Shown here: piece by piece, positions 39,579-47,617 of the stretch
Position numbering within the stretch: the first letter of the stretch is position 1
Layout: the number at the start of each line of letters is the position of its first letter
Assembly (NCBI GenBank): GCA_049792875.1
Contig: JBARBI010000064.1
Span: 1 to 64,000, forward strand
Origin: Sulfotelmatobacter sp049792875
GTDB lineage: Bacteria > Acidobacteriota > Terriglobia > Terriglobales > Acidobacteriaceae
Reading direction: 5' to 3'
Length of the DNA: 64,000 nucleotides
Program-made: the position numbers and the translations under genes
Notes under the pieces: generated by a model
The model's database searches: none
What the model saw: the letters and a program-made list of their open reading frames with translations, nothing else
Told to the model about the DNA's origin: nothing

Positions 39579-40307
39579 TCACACCAGCGAGAAACTCTCG
39601 CCTAAGTACACCCGCCGTACTTCCGGATCGCACGCTAACTGGCCGGGTTGACCGTGACGGAAGATTCTGCCGTCATCGATGATGTAGGCCCGGTCCGTAA
39701 CGGAAAGGGTTTCGCGCACGTTGTGATCCGTAATCAGGACCCCGATGCCACTGGCGCGCAGGCTGCTGATGATCTTCTGCAAATCGAGCACGGCAATGGG
39801 ATCGATCCCGGAAAACGGTTCGTCCAGCAAAATAAACGTAGGGTTGATGCACAGGCAGCGGGCAATTTCGACGCGCCGGCGTTCCCCACCGGACAGGGCA
39901 TACCCGCGATTCTGGCGGATGTGCTCCAGTCCCAACTCGTCAATAAACTTTTCCATCTTCTCGCGGCGCTCGTGCCAGGACATGGGCTGCGCCTCTAACA
40001 CCGCGAGGATGTTCTCTTCGACCGTCAGTTTGCGAAAGACCGAAGCTTCTTGCGGGAGATAGCTGATGCCATACTGACGGGCCCGTAAATACATGGGGAC
40101 GTCGGTAATGTCCTGACCGTCGTACAACACGCGGCCAGTATCGGGAGGGATCAGGCCAACGATGGTGTAAAAAGTGGTGGTCTTGCCTGCGCCGTTAGGG
40201 CCTAATAATCCAACAACTTCGCCTTGATCCACCCGCAGGCTGACACCACTTACGACGCGACGGCCACGATACGATTTGCCAATTTCTTCGGTGGCCAGAG
40301 TACGCAT
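39579..40307 (-). CDS. lptB: LPS export ABC transporter ATP-binding protein
   Basis: The 242-residue ATPase powers extraction of LPS from the inner membrane with LptF and LptG, which are not in the window. Motifs are Walker A GLLGPNGAGKTTTFYTIVGL, Q-loop ISYLPQEASVFRKLTVEENI, signature LSGGERRRVEIARCL, Walker B FILLDEPFSGIDPIAV and H-loop VLITDHNVRETL. Length matches E. coli LptB (241). The start follows the stop of the LptC/LptA gene directly (TAAATG), so the two are translated together, and rpoN is next. Confidence 0.95.
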   Translation of the reverse strand: MRTLATEEIGKSYRGRRVVSGVSLRVDQGEVVGLLGPNGAGKTTTFYTIVGLIPPDTGRVLYDGQDITDVPMYLRARQYGISYLPQEASVFRKLTVEENILAVLEAQPMSWHERREKMEKFIDELGLEHIRQNRGYALSGGERRRVEIARCLCINPTFILLDEPFSGIDPIAVLDLQKIISSLRASGIGVLITDHNVRETLSVTDRAYIIDDGRIFRHGQPGQLACDPEVRRVYLGESFSLV

Positions 40308-42755
40308 TTATCGTGCCACTCGCGTCTGAGTTACCACAGGAGTACTCGTTTCGCCTTCTACGAGCACCCTATCATCGCGTCTGAAGAAAGTCAACGAAAC
40401 CGCAGTAATCTTGCCCTGTTCGGCATCAAAAATGCTAGGCGGTCCGCCGGTGAGGACAAACTTGTCATCTGCGGCGGTGTAGACAAGCTTTTGCCCCTCT
40501 GCGCGGCGGCTGGGTTGCTGGATCACGACGTCGTCTTGGGCGATCATGCGGTCCAGCTGGCCAGGACCAGCAACCGATTGATTATTCGAGGCTTGACTGC
40601 GGGCTAGGAGGTAGGCGTCGGCAGTTTTGGCGGACGCGGTAAAGTCTGGGCCCTTTGCAACAACCCCGCCTTCGTAATGGACTCTACGTTCGGAATCGGC
40701 GTAGGTGAGCTTCGCGGCCGTGATGAAAATGGGGCTTGATCCAGCCAAAGGAGATCGTTTCTCCCCCCCTTTACCAACCACTTTCTCGGCTTGAGGGGGC
40801 TTTCCCGCGCCGGTCTTTTCCGCCTGGACCAGAATCGTTTGCACGGGTTGGGCCGGTGTGCCTTGTGCGGTAACGAATCGACGCTCGCGGTCGAACTGTA
40901 TCGTGGGGGCCTCGATGATGTTAGCGTCCTGCCAGAGACGGGCGTTCCCGGTATAAAGAGCCAGGCCTGGATTGCTGTGGGCGGTCATGCTGCGTGCGGT
41001 GACGTGGATCGGTGAGGAAGACGCGAGCAAGGCGCCGTCGGGCTGCTCCTTGACTTCACTGTAGGTGCTTTTGACGCCCCCTTCGGCCAAAGCTTCGCCG
41101 GTTGAGCGGTTGATGTGGATGGTCTTAGCGGTCGTCGCCATGGCGCCATTCTCGACGCGCGGACTGCCACTGAGCACGAGCATCTGGTCGGCAGGGGTGT
41201 AGCGCGCTGAATTTGCCCAGGCCTGCATGCGCTTGTCGGGCTCCTGCCCGTCGGTATAAGCGACGTTCCCCTGTTGGGTGATGGCGTCGACGCCGCCCTG
41301 GGCAAGAAAAGCCGCGTCCACCGCTTGGCTGCTGCTGACGCGGTCGGGCTGCCCGGCGGTCGAGTTAACGATGCGCGCGTCGGGAGAGCCGTGGATGCTG
41401 CTGAGGTGGTTTCGTCCATCGGAGACGGTGAATTCCGCTTGAAACTTGCCCGCCGTCACAACCGTCCGCTGCGGCGGTGACGCCGGCGTCGAGCCTCGAC
41501 TGCCATCCGCCTGCGCGATCAAAATCTGTGCCGCACCGGAGGTTACGGCATGCTCCAGGATGTGGCCTTGCGCCAGTGTGAAGTCGATGACGGGCGCGGT
41601 GAGTTCGAAATCCTGCGGGCCGGACGCTGCGCCCTTTGCTGCTGGCTTGGGCCCAGCAGCAGCATTCTGCGTGAGCCGCACTCCATCGACGGCGTGAACC
41701 TTCTGAAGCTGATTCTGACCCGCGAAGTCCAGGATGACGCGCCCGGCATCGCCTTGCATGGGATTCGGTCCGGTTTGCTCGATGTGAACGCTGCCAGTGA
41801 GAGTTGCGGTGCGGAGCAAGTCTTGCTTTCCCGCGAGCAGGAACTCCGCCTGGTCAGCGCGGCTGCGCATTTCCGAAGGCTCGCTAACAGAATTGGCGAC
41901 TACGGAATCCCGCTGGTGGCCCCGGCCTGATCTCTGACTCTGGATCCGCGTCTCGGTGGTGACGTTACCCGTGGCCAGGACTCGTTCCACCTGATTCTCC
42001 CGGCCAAGATGAAACACGGCTTGATCGGCCTGCAGGGCTTCACCTTCGCGGCTTAGATGAGGACGGTCGAGCACAATCTCGCGGGGATCGTTGGTGATGA
42101 TGCCGTGCTCGGCATCGATCACGGCTGCGTTCGGGCCATTCAGGACCACATGAATCTGCGAGACCAACGTCAGCGTGTTGGTCTTGCCCGCGTATTTCAC
42201 GCCCACAGCCCAGCCGGTGGCCTGCGGCGTTCGAAACTCGACTCGGGCTGCCGTCATGGCGTTTCCGGTATCTTTGTTAAAGGCCAGGTCGCGAGTCTTC
42301 AAGTGGATGGGATTCTTGAGTTCTTTCGGAGTGGATTGATCAGGGCTGGCAAGGCCCGCCGGGTTGGCCACCAGATCAATCTGCACGTCGCCCTTGGCCG
42401 TAACGTCGCCGGTCTTCTGGTTGAAGGCAAAATCGTCGCCGTAGATCTGGTCGAAGCGCGAGGAGTCGCGGCCATACAGCACAATGCTAACGTTGTGTAA
42501 CTCAGCGTTGCCGTTGAGCTTGAATTCTTTGACGTTGCTGGCCTGGACGGTAAAGAGCGTGCGCTTTCCGTCGGACTTGGAAAACTGAAAGCCGCTGGCC
42601 GTTTGCTTGATGTCGAATCCGATCTTTCCGGGGATTTGCTTTAAGACGTTCGTGGCCCGCGAACGCGCGTAAAAATACATTCCGGCCACGACCAGAGTGA
42701 GCAGCACGGCGGTCGTGGCTAACAGGCGGCGCAGGCGATAGACCTGGAGCGGCAT
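40308..42755 (-). CDS. Large LptC/LptA-type periplasmic LPS transport protein
   Basis: The 815-residue protein has one N-terminal membrane anchor (LLATTAVLLTLVVAGMYFYA) and then an LptC-like domain (FDIKQTASGFQFSKSDGKRT LFTVQA, then AELHNVSIVLYGRDSSRFDQ). It continues with several OstA/LptA-type beta-jellyroll stretches (GDVTAKGDVQIDL, ADQAEFLLAGKQDLLRTATL, ITQQGNVAYTDGQEPDKRMQ, AKLTYADSERRVHYEGGVVA and others) up to the end. E. coli uses a 191-residue LptC and a 185-residue LptA; here both roles, and probably several LptA repeats of the periplasmic bridge, are in one chain. Linkers are Ala/Pro/Gly-rich. It is directly upstream of lptB. Confidence 0.82.
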   Translation of the reverse strand: MPLQVYRLRRLLATTAVLLTLVVAGMYFYARSRATNVLKQIPGKIGFDIKQTASGFQFSKSDGKRTLFTVQASNVKEFKLNGNAELHNVSIVLYGRDSSRFDQIYGDDFAFNQKTGDVTAKGDVQIDLVANPAGLASPDQSTPKELKNPIHLKTRDLAFNKDTGNAMTAARVEFRTPQATGWAVGVKYAGKTNTLTLVSQIHVVLNGPNAAVIDAEHGIITNDPREIVLDRPHLSREGEALQADQAVFHLGRENQVERVLATGNVTTETRIQSQRSGRGHQRDSVVANSVSEPSEMRSRADQAEFLLAGKQDLLRTATLTGSVHIEQTGPNPMQGDAGRVILDFAGQNQLQKVHAVDGVRLTQNAAAGPKPAAKGAASGPQDFELTAPVIDFTLAQGHILEHAVTSGAAQILIAQADGSRGSTPASPPQRTVVTAGKFQAEFTVSDGRNHLSSIHGSPDARIVNSTAGQPDRVSSSQAVDAAFLAQGGVDAITQQGNVAYTDGQEPDKRMQAWANSARYTPADQMLVLSGSPRVENGAMATTAKTIHINRSTGEALAEGGVKSTYSEVKEQPDGALLASSSPIHVTARSMTAHSNPGLALYTGNARLWQDANIIEAPTIQFDRERRFVTAQGTPAQPVQTILVQAEKTGAGKPPQAEKVVGKGGEKRSPLAGSSPIFITAAKLTYADSERRVHYEGGVVAKGPDFTASAKTADAYLLARSQASNNQSVAGPGQLDRMIAQDDVVIQQPSRRAEGQKLVYTAADDKFVLTGGPPSIFDAEQGKITAVSLTFFRRDDRVLVEGETSTPVVTQTRVAR

Positions 42756-42944
42756 CTGGGTTTCAGTGTAATCGAACCGGAGTCAGGGCGGCGTCCTTGT
42801 GCGGGTCTTGATAGTTTGTCGGAGTCGTTGTGGCTGTTCTTCACGAACTCTGCGGCCCAAGGTTTTGACTGCAAAGTGCGCTAAGGAACTCTCCCCGCAC
42901 AATCAACCGGTCCCGCTCCTCGTGTGCCTAGACCCAAGGCTCAT

Positions 42945-42956
42945 CTACACTTGTAG
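42945..42956. promoter_or_regulatory. Candidate BlaI/CopY-type operator
   Basis: CTACACTTGTAG contains TACA-CT-TGTA, the dyad bound by BlaI/MecI/CopY regulators, extended by one more pair on each side and by a T/A pair beyond. It ends six bases before the start codon of the orphan ABC ATPase, so binding would block transcription or translation initiation. No regulator gene is in the window. Confidence 0.35.
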
Positions 42957-42962
42957 ACTTAG

Positions 42963-43757
42963 ATGACGATGACGACGGAAAAGCCGCCTCTGCTGGACTT
43001 TCATAACATCAGGGTGATGCGGGGGCAGAAGATTGCGCTCGACGACTTCAGCCTGCGCATTGGCGCGGAGGAGCACGTTGCCATCCTTGGACCCAACGGC
43101 TGCGGCAAGTCAACGCTGATCAAGACCATTACGCGCGAGTGTTATCCGGTGGCACGGCCGGATTCGTCGATGTCTATCCTAGGAGAAGAGATCTGGGATG
43201 TGTTCGCTCTGCGCGCCCGTCTGGGCATCGTGTCGAATGACCTGATGCTCTCGTGCACCGGAGACGCCTGCGGCCTGGACGTCGTGCTGTCGGGCTTCTT
43301 CAGCAGCATCAGCATTTTTTCGAACCACGTCGTCGATCCCGGACACCGTGAGTTGGGCGAGGCTGCGCTTGCCGCGTTAAAGATTTCGCATCTGGCGGAC
43401 CGTCCGGTTTGCGAAATGTCTTCAGGAGAGGCCCGGCGCGTGCTGATCGCCCGTGCCTTGGTGCACAAGCCGGGTGCGTTGCTGTTCGACGAACCCTGCA
43501 ACTCACTCGACCTCTCGGCGCAACAGACCCTGCGGCAAACCATGCGCGCTCTGGCCAACTCGGGAACGGCTATCATCCTCGTGACCCATGAACTAGCGGA
43601 CATTGTCCCGGAGATTGGGCGCGTAGTGCTGGTGAACCGCGGACGGATCGTTGCCGACGGTCCGAAGGAGGAGATTCTTCAGGTAGAGCGATTGGGAGCA
43701 CTGTTCGGAGCGCAGGTGGACGTTGCCCGACGCGACGGGTATTACCACATGTGGTAG
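42963..43757 (+). CDS. Orphan ABC transporter ATP-binding protein
   Basis: The 264-residue protein is a complete ABC ATPase: Walker A GPNGCGKSTLIKTI, the signature MSSGEARRVLIARALVHKPG (SSGE rather than the usual SGGQ), Walker B LLFDEPCNSLDLSAQ and H-loop ILVTHELADIVPEIGRVVLV. The signature and the VSNDLM stretch resemble ModF/PhrA-like ATPases that are found without a permease. No membrane component is adjacent on either side. The ATG follows a candidate operator directly and no ribosome binding site is visible, so the transcript may be nearly leaderless. The substrate or role is unknown. Confidence 0.85.
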   Translation: MTMTTEKPPLLDFHNIRVMRGQKIALDDFSLRIGAEEHVAILGPNGCGKSTLIKTITRECYPVARPDSSMSILGEEIWDVFALRARLGIVSNDLMLSCTGDACGLDVVLSGFFSSISIFSNHVVDPGHRELGEAALAALKISHLADRPVCEMSSGEARRVLIARALVHKPGALLFDEPCNSLDLSAQQTLRQTMRALANSGTAIILVTHELADIVPEIGRVVLVNRGRIVADGPKEEILQVERLGALFGAQVDVARRDGYYHMW

Positions 43758-43802
43758 GAGCGGGTACGAAAACCAAGTCCCGGCCTTTGAGGTTCGCGAA
43801 AA

Positions 43803-43845
43803 TCCCCACTTTTTCCGCAAAGGACGGGGCAGAAATGGGGCACCC
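43803..43845 (+). repeat. Palindromic repeat family B, intergenic
   Basis: TCCCCACTTTTTCCGCAAAG then GACGGGGCAGAAATGGGGCA then CCC: diverged arms but the same ends, in the convergent gap between the ABC ATPase and recJ. Confidence 0.7.
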
Positions 43846-43873
43846 GATTCATGGCACTCAGTGCGGGCAGGGT

Positions 43874-45772
43874 TTATTCCGCTTTGAAATCGCGCAGAGA
43901 GAGTTCGAGGCCACCGTATTCGGGATGGTCGTTGTTCCCGATCGTGAAGGCAACATCGAGAGTGTCACCCGCCAGCAGCGGCGCTTGCTGCAGGCGCTCG
44001 GCCATGTGCCAGCCCAGGGCGTCGAATGTCACCTTCGATCTCAGGTCCCTGCCTTCCGGTCTTAGTTGATTGCTGCTCGCGTAGCCTTCGGCTACGGCCG
44101 CGGCTCTTTCGTCGCGGCGGATCGCGGCGCCGTCGGGATGACACCGGGGAGTCGCAAGGATGGCGGCCGAGGAGAGTTCTCGCGATTCGGCGGACGCCTT
44201 GAGTTTCAGCTTAATGTGCTTCTCTTTCAGAATCCGCGGGGGCGCAGTTAACTGAACGCAGCGGGCACCGAATACGGGTTCGGGATTTCCCATGCCGTAA
44301 GGCTCCAGCAATCGCAGTGCTCGAAAAAGCTCGGGCGTGATTTCGGTCAGGTCTAGTTCGGCGTCGAGATCGAGAATCGGATCGAAATCCGCCGCGGTAA
44401 GACGCGATCGGGCAAAGGCATCCAGCCTGGCGCGCAGGTCAGCTATGTTAGCTGAGGGCATGGCGAATCCGCAGGCATGGGAGTGACCGCCGTAGCGCGA
44501 AAACAGACTGCCACACGACTCGATCGCCTCCAGCAAGTGGAACGCGCGAATCGAGCGGCCCGAGCCGAACGCCTCTGCACCGTCGCGCGAAATCACGACT
44601 GCCGGACGGTTGTAGCGCTCCACGACTCGCGTCGCCGTGATGCCGATGACGCCGCGATGCCAGCCCTCTCCGTCCACGACAATGCAGTAGGCATCGGACA
44701 GCGTGGGGTCTCCGGTGAACCGCTCTTCCAGCGCGCGCAAAATTCTCCGCTCTTCTTCCTGGCGGTCGGAGTTGAGATGGTCGAGTTTAGCGGCCAGTTC
44801 CCGGGCGCGCGCCGGGTCTTTCGCGCTGAATAGCTCGATCACATCGCGGGCCACATCCATGCGCCCGGCGGCGTTGATGCGGGGCGCAATGCGGAAACCA
44901 ACTTCCCCGGAGGTCGGTGGACGTTGGGGAGAGATCTGGGCGACTTCCAGGAGTGCCTTCAGGCCGGGATTCACCGCTTTTCGGAGAGCGTCGAGGCCCA
45001 ACGAAGCGAAGACGCGATTCTCGCCCGTCAAGGGCACGGCGTCGGCGATGGTCGCAATCGCCACGACCTTCATAAACGACATCAGCAGTTTGTTCTGAAG
45101 GCTCGCATCTAGACACCGTTGCATCAGTCCTTGCGCCAGCTTAAAGGCAACGCCCGCACCACAGAGCTGCTTGTAGGGATAGTCGCAGCCCTTCTGGTTA
45201 GGATTGACGACCGCCAGAGCGTTGGGCACGCCATCGGGACCGGGGAGGTGATGATCAGTAACGATCAAGTCGACGCCGAGGCGTTGCGCCGTCTCCGCGG
45301 GCGCGAAGGCCCGGATGCCCATATCGACGCTGACTATCAGACGAATGCCCGAAGCAGCGGCGCGCTCGATTACATCGTCGCGCAGGTCGTAGCCTTCGCG
45401 AATCCGGTGCGGGACGTGGAAGTCGGCGGCACCTCCGCAGAGTTCAATCGCGGTCTTCAGAATGATGACCGCCATCGTGCCGTCCACGTCGTAATCGCCG
45501 TAGATGAGGATGGGCTCCTTGCGTTCGATGGCGGCGACGATACGTTCGACGGCTGCGGGCAGACCGGTCATCCGCTCCGGGGCGTGGAGATGCGAGAGAG
45601 AAGGCGAGAGAAATATGCTGGCTGAATCCGGATCGGTGATGCCACGGCGTACGAGCAGAGGCGCAAGGATGTGGGCTGCGCTGCCGACTCCGCGAAGGGA
45701 AGGATCAGCGCTTAGACCCGAGGTCACAGACGAGACCAGGGATTGATCAGTCGCTTTTTGGATCCAGCGCAT
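43874..45772 (-). CDS. recJ: Single-stranded-DNA-specific exonuclease RecJ
   Basis: The 632-residue DHH-family 5'-3' exonuclease works in mismatch repair and RecF recombination. Motifs are the manganese-binding ILIYGDYDVDGTMAVIIL, RLIVSVDMGIRA, VDLIVTDHHLPGPDGVPNAL (DHH), and the DHHA1 part with FGSGRSIRAFHLLEAI and YGGHSHACGFAMP. The C-terminal OB domain (YGMGNPEPVFGARCVQLTAP, KEKHIKLKLKAS) is split by about 40 residues (around CHPDGAAIRRDERAAAVAEG) that read like a translated palindromic repeat before resuming at VTFDALGWHMAERL. The start five codons into the open frame is chosen as the usual family beginning; an upstream TTG/GTG remains possible. Confidence 0.93.
   Translation of the reverse strand: MRWIQKATDQSLVSSVTSGLSADPSLRGVGSAAHILAPLLVRRGITDPDSASIFLSPSLSHLHAPERMTGLPAAVERIVAAIERKEPILIYGDYDVDGTMAVIILKTAIELCGGAADFHVPHRIREGYDLRDDVIERAAASGIRLIVSVDMGIRAFAPAETAQRLGVDLIVTDHHLPGPDGVPNALAVVNPNQKGCDYPYKQLCGAGVAFKLAQGLMQRCLDASLQNKLLMSFMKVVAIATIADAVPLTGENRVFASLGLDALRKAVNPGLKALLEVAQISPQRPPTSGEVGFRIAPRINAAGRMDVARDVIELFSAKDPARARELAAKLDHLNSDRQEEERRILRALEERFTGDPTLSDAYCIVVDGEGWHRGVIGITATRVVERYNRPAVVISRDGAEAFGSGRSIRAFHLLEAIESCGSLFSRYGGHSHACGFAMPSANIADLRARLDAFARSRLTAADFDPILDLDAELDLTEITPELFRALRLLEPYGMGNPEPVFGARCVQLTAPPRILKEKHIKLKLKASAESRELSSAAILATPRCHPDGAAIRRDERAAAVAEGYASSNQLRPEGRDLRSKVTFDALGWHMAERLQQAPLLAGDTLDVAFTIGNNDHPEYGGLELSLRDFKAE
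44036..44160 (-). repeat. Repeat-like insert inside recJ
   Basis: The segment contains the palindrome GTAGCCTTCGGCTAC inside GCTCGCGTAGCCTTCGGCTA then CGGCCGCGGC, plus CGGGATGACA as in family C ends. The encoded peptide is low-complexity, Arg/Ala-rich, and interrupts the RecJ C-terminal domain. Exact borders are not defined. Confidence 0.5.
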
Positions 45773-45780
45773 AGAAGGCG

Positions 45781-45867
45781 CTGTCATCCTGAGCGCGTCT
45801 TCTGCGCGAAGGATCTTTGCACTTCGCCGATAAACTGCAGAAGTCTTCGCTTGGCGAAGGATGACAG
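45781..45867. repeat. Inverted-repeat element between recJ and the next gene
   Basis: The ends CTGTCATCCT (45781-45790) and AGGATGACAG (45858-45867) are perfect inverted repeats. The inside contains GAGCGCGTCTTCTGCGCGAA and GGATCT, resembling the ATCCTTC/AGGATGAC parts of family C. Confidence 0.65.
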
Positions 45868-45891
45868 TAGGAAGGAGTTTACTACGGACGA

Positions 45892-46410
45892 CTAGTTCTC
45901 TTCGTCCTGGTCCGGCTCATCCATGGTGAGGCCGCCGAATTCGTCGGAGACTTCGAGAAGATGCTGGTAACGGTCGTACCATTCGGTGCCGACTTCGCAG
46001 AGAAACATCGATCCCTGGTAAGCCCAACCCAACTGCAGGAATCCCACCTTGCCGACGTGGGCGCGAAGCCAGCGAGCATCTTCCACGTCGTCCCCGTCGG
46101 TAAACTCGGAGTTGGTCAAGCGCTGCACCATCTCATCCAGTTCAGTGCGCTCGAGAGTCCACGCGTGCATCGTCAGAAAAGGAGCGCTCGCTGCTTTCGC
46201 CAGTTCGACAAAATCTTTCCAGCCGTCAGGATTGCCGCCCATCTCCCACATCACGCACTGAACCTCGTCATAGTCCACGTAGCCGTGGAAACGGCGCATG
46301 CCGTGTCCTTCGATGAAGGCCACCATGTCGTCTTTTACCGTGGTGAGATCGTCTGGAGTGGGAGACATATTCGGAAACGCTTGCAAAACATTATTGTATG
46401 CTGTTCGCAT
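45892..46410 (-). CDS. Hypothetical acidic protein at the end of the nucleoside island
   Basis: The 172-residue protein is not recognised. It has no signal peptide or membrane span and is rich in acidic and aromatic residues (FHGYVDYDEVQCVMWEMGGN, FLQLGWAYQGSMFLCEVGTE), ending DEPDQDEEN. The predicted pattern is mixed alpha/beta. Two starts are possible: ATG at 46410 (used) or ATG at 46368 (SPTPDDLTT). A TACAAT lies between the two starts on the minus strand and could be a promoter -10 for the shorter form. It follows the exported nucleoside hydrolase gene by 27 bases and may share its transcript. Confidence 0.65.
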   Translation of the reverse strand: MRTAYNNVLQAFPNMSPTPDDLTTVKDDMVAFIEGHGMRRFHGYVDYDEVQCVMWEMGGNPDGWKDFVELAKAASAPFLTMHAWTLERTELDEMVQRLTNSEFTDGDDVEDARWLRAHVGKVGFLQLGWAYQGSMFLCEVGTEWYDRYQHLLEVSDEFGGLTMDEPDQDEEN

Positions 46411-46437
46411 CCCAGGTGCCAGCGGCGAGTCCGGCAA

Positions 46438-47532
46438 TCAGTGAGCGGGCGTGGGGGCCGTCATCAGGTCGGAAAACATGCGATAGAACCTTTCGGTATC
46501 GAGGTCCACTTGAATTTCAACCGGTTGCGCGGTGGGTCTCAAGCTATCTTTGGTTGCCCAGGTAAGCGTATTTCCGTATCCGGCGCCGCGGTCCAGGTCC
46601 ACGCTCATGAAGCGCATCTCTTTTTTGCTGATCAGGGTGGGATCAATCCATGCGGCGGCGGCCAGCTCGTCCCACATGATGTCGGCTCCCGGCGTAAGCA
46701 TGGCGAAACGGGCGATGTAGCGCGCTATGGGGGTTCCGCTGGCTTCGATCTGTTTCATCAGCGCCGCCGTCATGTGAGTCTTGATCGAAATGTCGGTGGG
46801 GGTACAGATGATCTTTTTCCAAGGTGCGCGCAGCACGATTTCAGCCGCCTCCGGATCGAACCAGAAGTTGAACTCGTGCCGCGGATTGTTCAGGAATTCG
46901 GGATTGTCGGTTTGCGGACTGAGGCTTCCGCCCATAAAGACGAGTTGCTGCGCCAGTTCCGGAAATTGCGGGTCGAGGGAGATCGCAAGGGCAAGGTTGG
47001 TCATCGGTCCGCCCTCATAGATGGTCACCTCGTGCGGATACTTGCGAACCATGCGAATCAGGAAATGGGCTGCATCCTCCTCGGCTGGCTTGATTGCAGG
47101 CTGCCCCTCCGGCAGCGGCGGCACGACGGAGGCCTCATGCCACCAGCGCTCATCCCAGGCACCAGCGTAGGCGACCTTGCCATACCGCTGCTGCCACATC
47201 TGGGATTCTTCGCGCGTGCGGACCAACGGGTGGGTGGCGCCGGGCACGACGGGAATGTCGGTGCGGCCCATGATCTCCAAAAGGCGCAGGGTGTGAGCCA
47301 CTTCGTCGTCACGCCACTGATCTCCGCTCACGACCGTAATGCCTAAGACTTCCACTCGCGGAGACTGCATCATGACCATCAGCGTCTGCATGTTGCTGCC
47401 GCCGGGGCCGGAACAATCCTCGTTGATGATGACTTTTCGACGCGGCTGGGCGGAACCGGCCAAGCTCACGAGCACCAGGAATGTGACTGCCAGAAAGACA
47501 TTGCGCTTGCTGATCATGAACGGCCGTTTCAT
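46438..47532 (-). CDS. Exported nucleoside hydrolase-like protein with altered calcium site
   Basis: The 364-residue protein has a signal peptide (ISKRNVFLAVTFLVLVSLAG) and an inosine-uridine nucleoside hydrolase fold: VEVLGITVVSGDQWRDDEVA, EGGPMTNLALAISLDPQF, HEFNFWFDPEAAEIVL and IMWDELAAAAWIDP. The usual DTDPG-x-DD calcium motif is replaced by INEDCSGPGGSN, keeping one aspartate, and the catalytic histidine before the last aspartate is W. It may still cleave N-glycosidic bonds in the periplasm, or bind nucleosides only. It is immediately downstream of the TonB receptor gene on the same strand (85-base gap), which suggests a joint role in nucleoside uptake. The start is one of three close options. 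Confidence 0.8.
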   Translation of the reverse strand: MKRPFMISKRNVFLAVTFLVLVSLAGSAQPRRKVIINEDCSGPGGSNMQTLMVMMQSPRVEVLGITVVSGDQWRDDEVAHTLRLLEIMGRTDIPVVPGATHPLVRTREESQMWQQRYGKVAYAGAWDERWWHEASVVPPLPEGQPAIKPAEEDAAHFLIRMVRKYPHEVTIYEGGPMTNLALAISLDPQFPELAQQLVFMGGSLSPQTDNPEFLNNPRHEFNFWFDPEAAEIVLRAPWKKIICTPTDISIKTHMTAALMKQIEASGTPIARYIARFAMLTPGADIMWDELAAAAWIDPTLISKKEMRFMSVDLDRGAGYGNTLTWATKDSLRPTAQPVEIQVDLDTERFYRMFSDLMTAPTPAH

Positions 47533-47617
47533 CGGTGCAGGCAAATGCTCCCCAGCAAAATGGAAGGGCAGACTGAGTTGACCCAGCCTGCCCCAGGTTG
47601 AAACACGATCCGCGCAC

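Noticed and set aside
43874..45772. Prophage or insertion sequence around recJ because of odd peptide inserts
   Set aside because: No transposase, integrase or target-site duplication is visible; short palindromic repeats explain the oddities.
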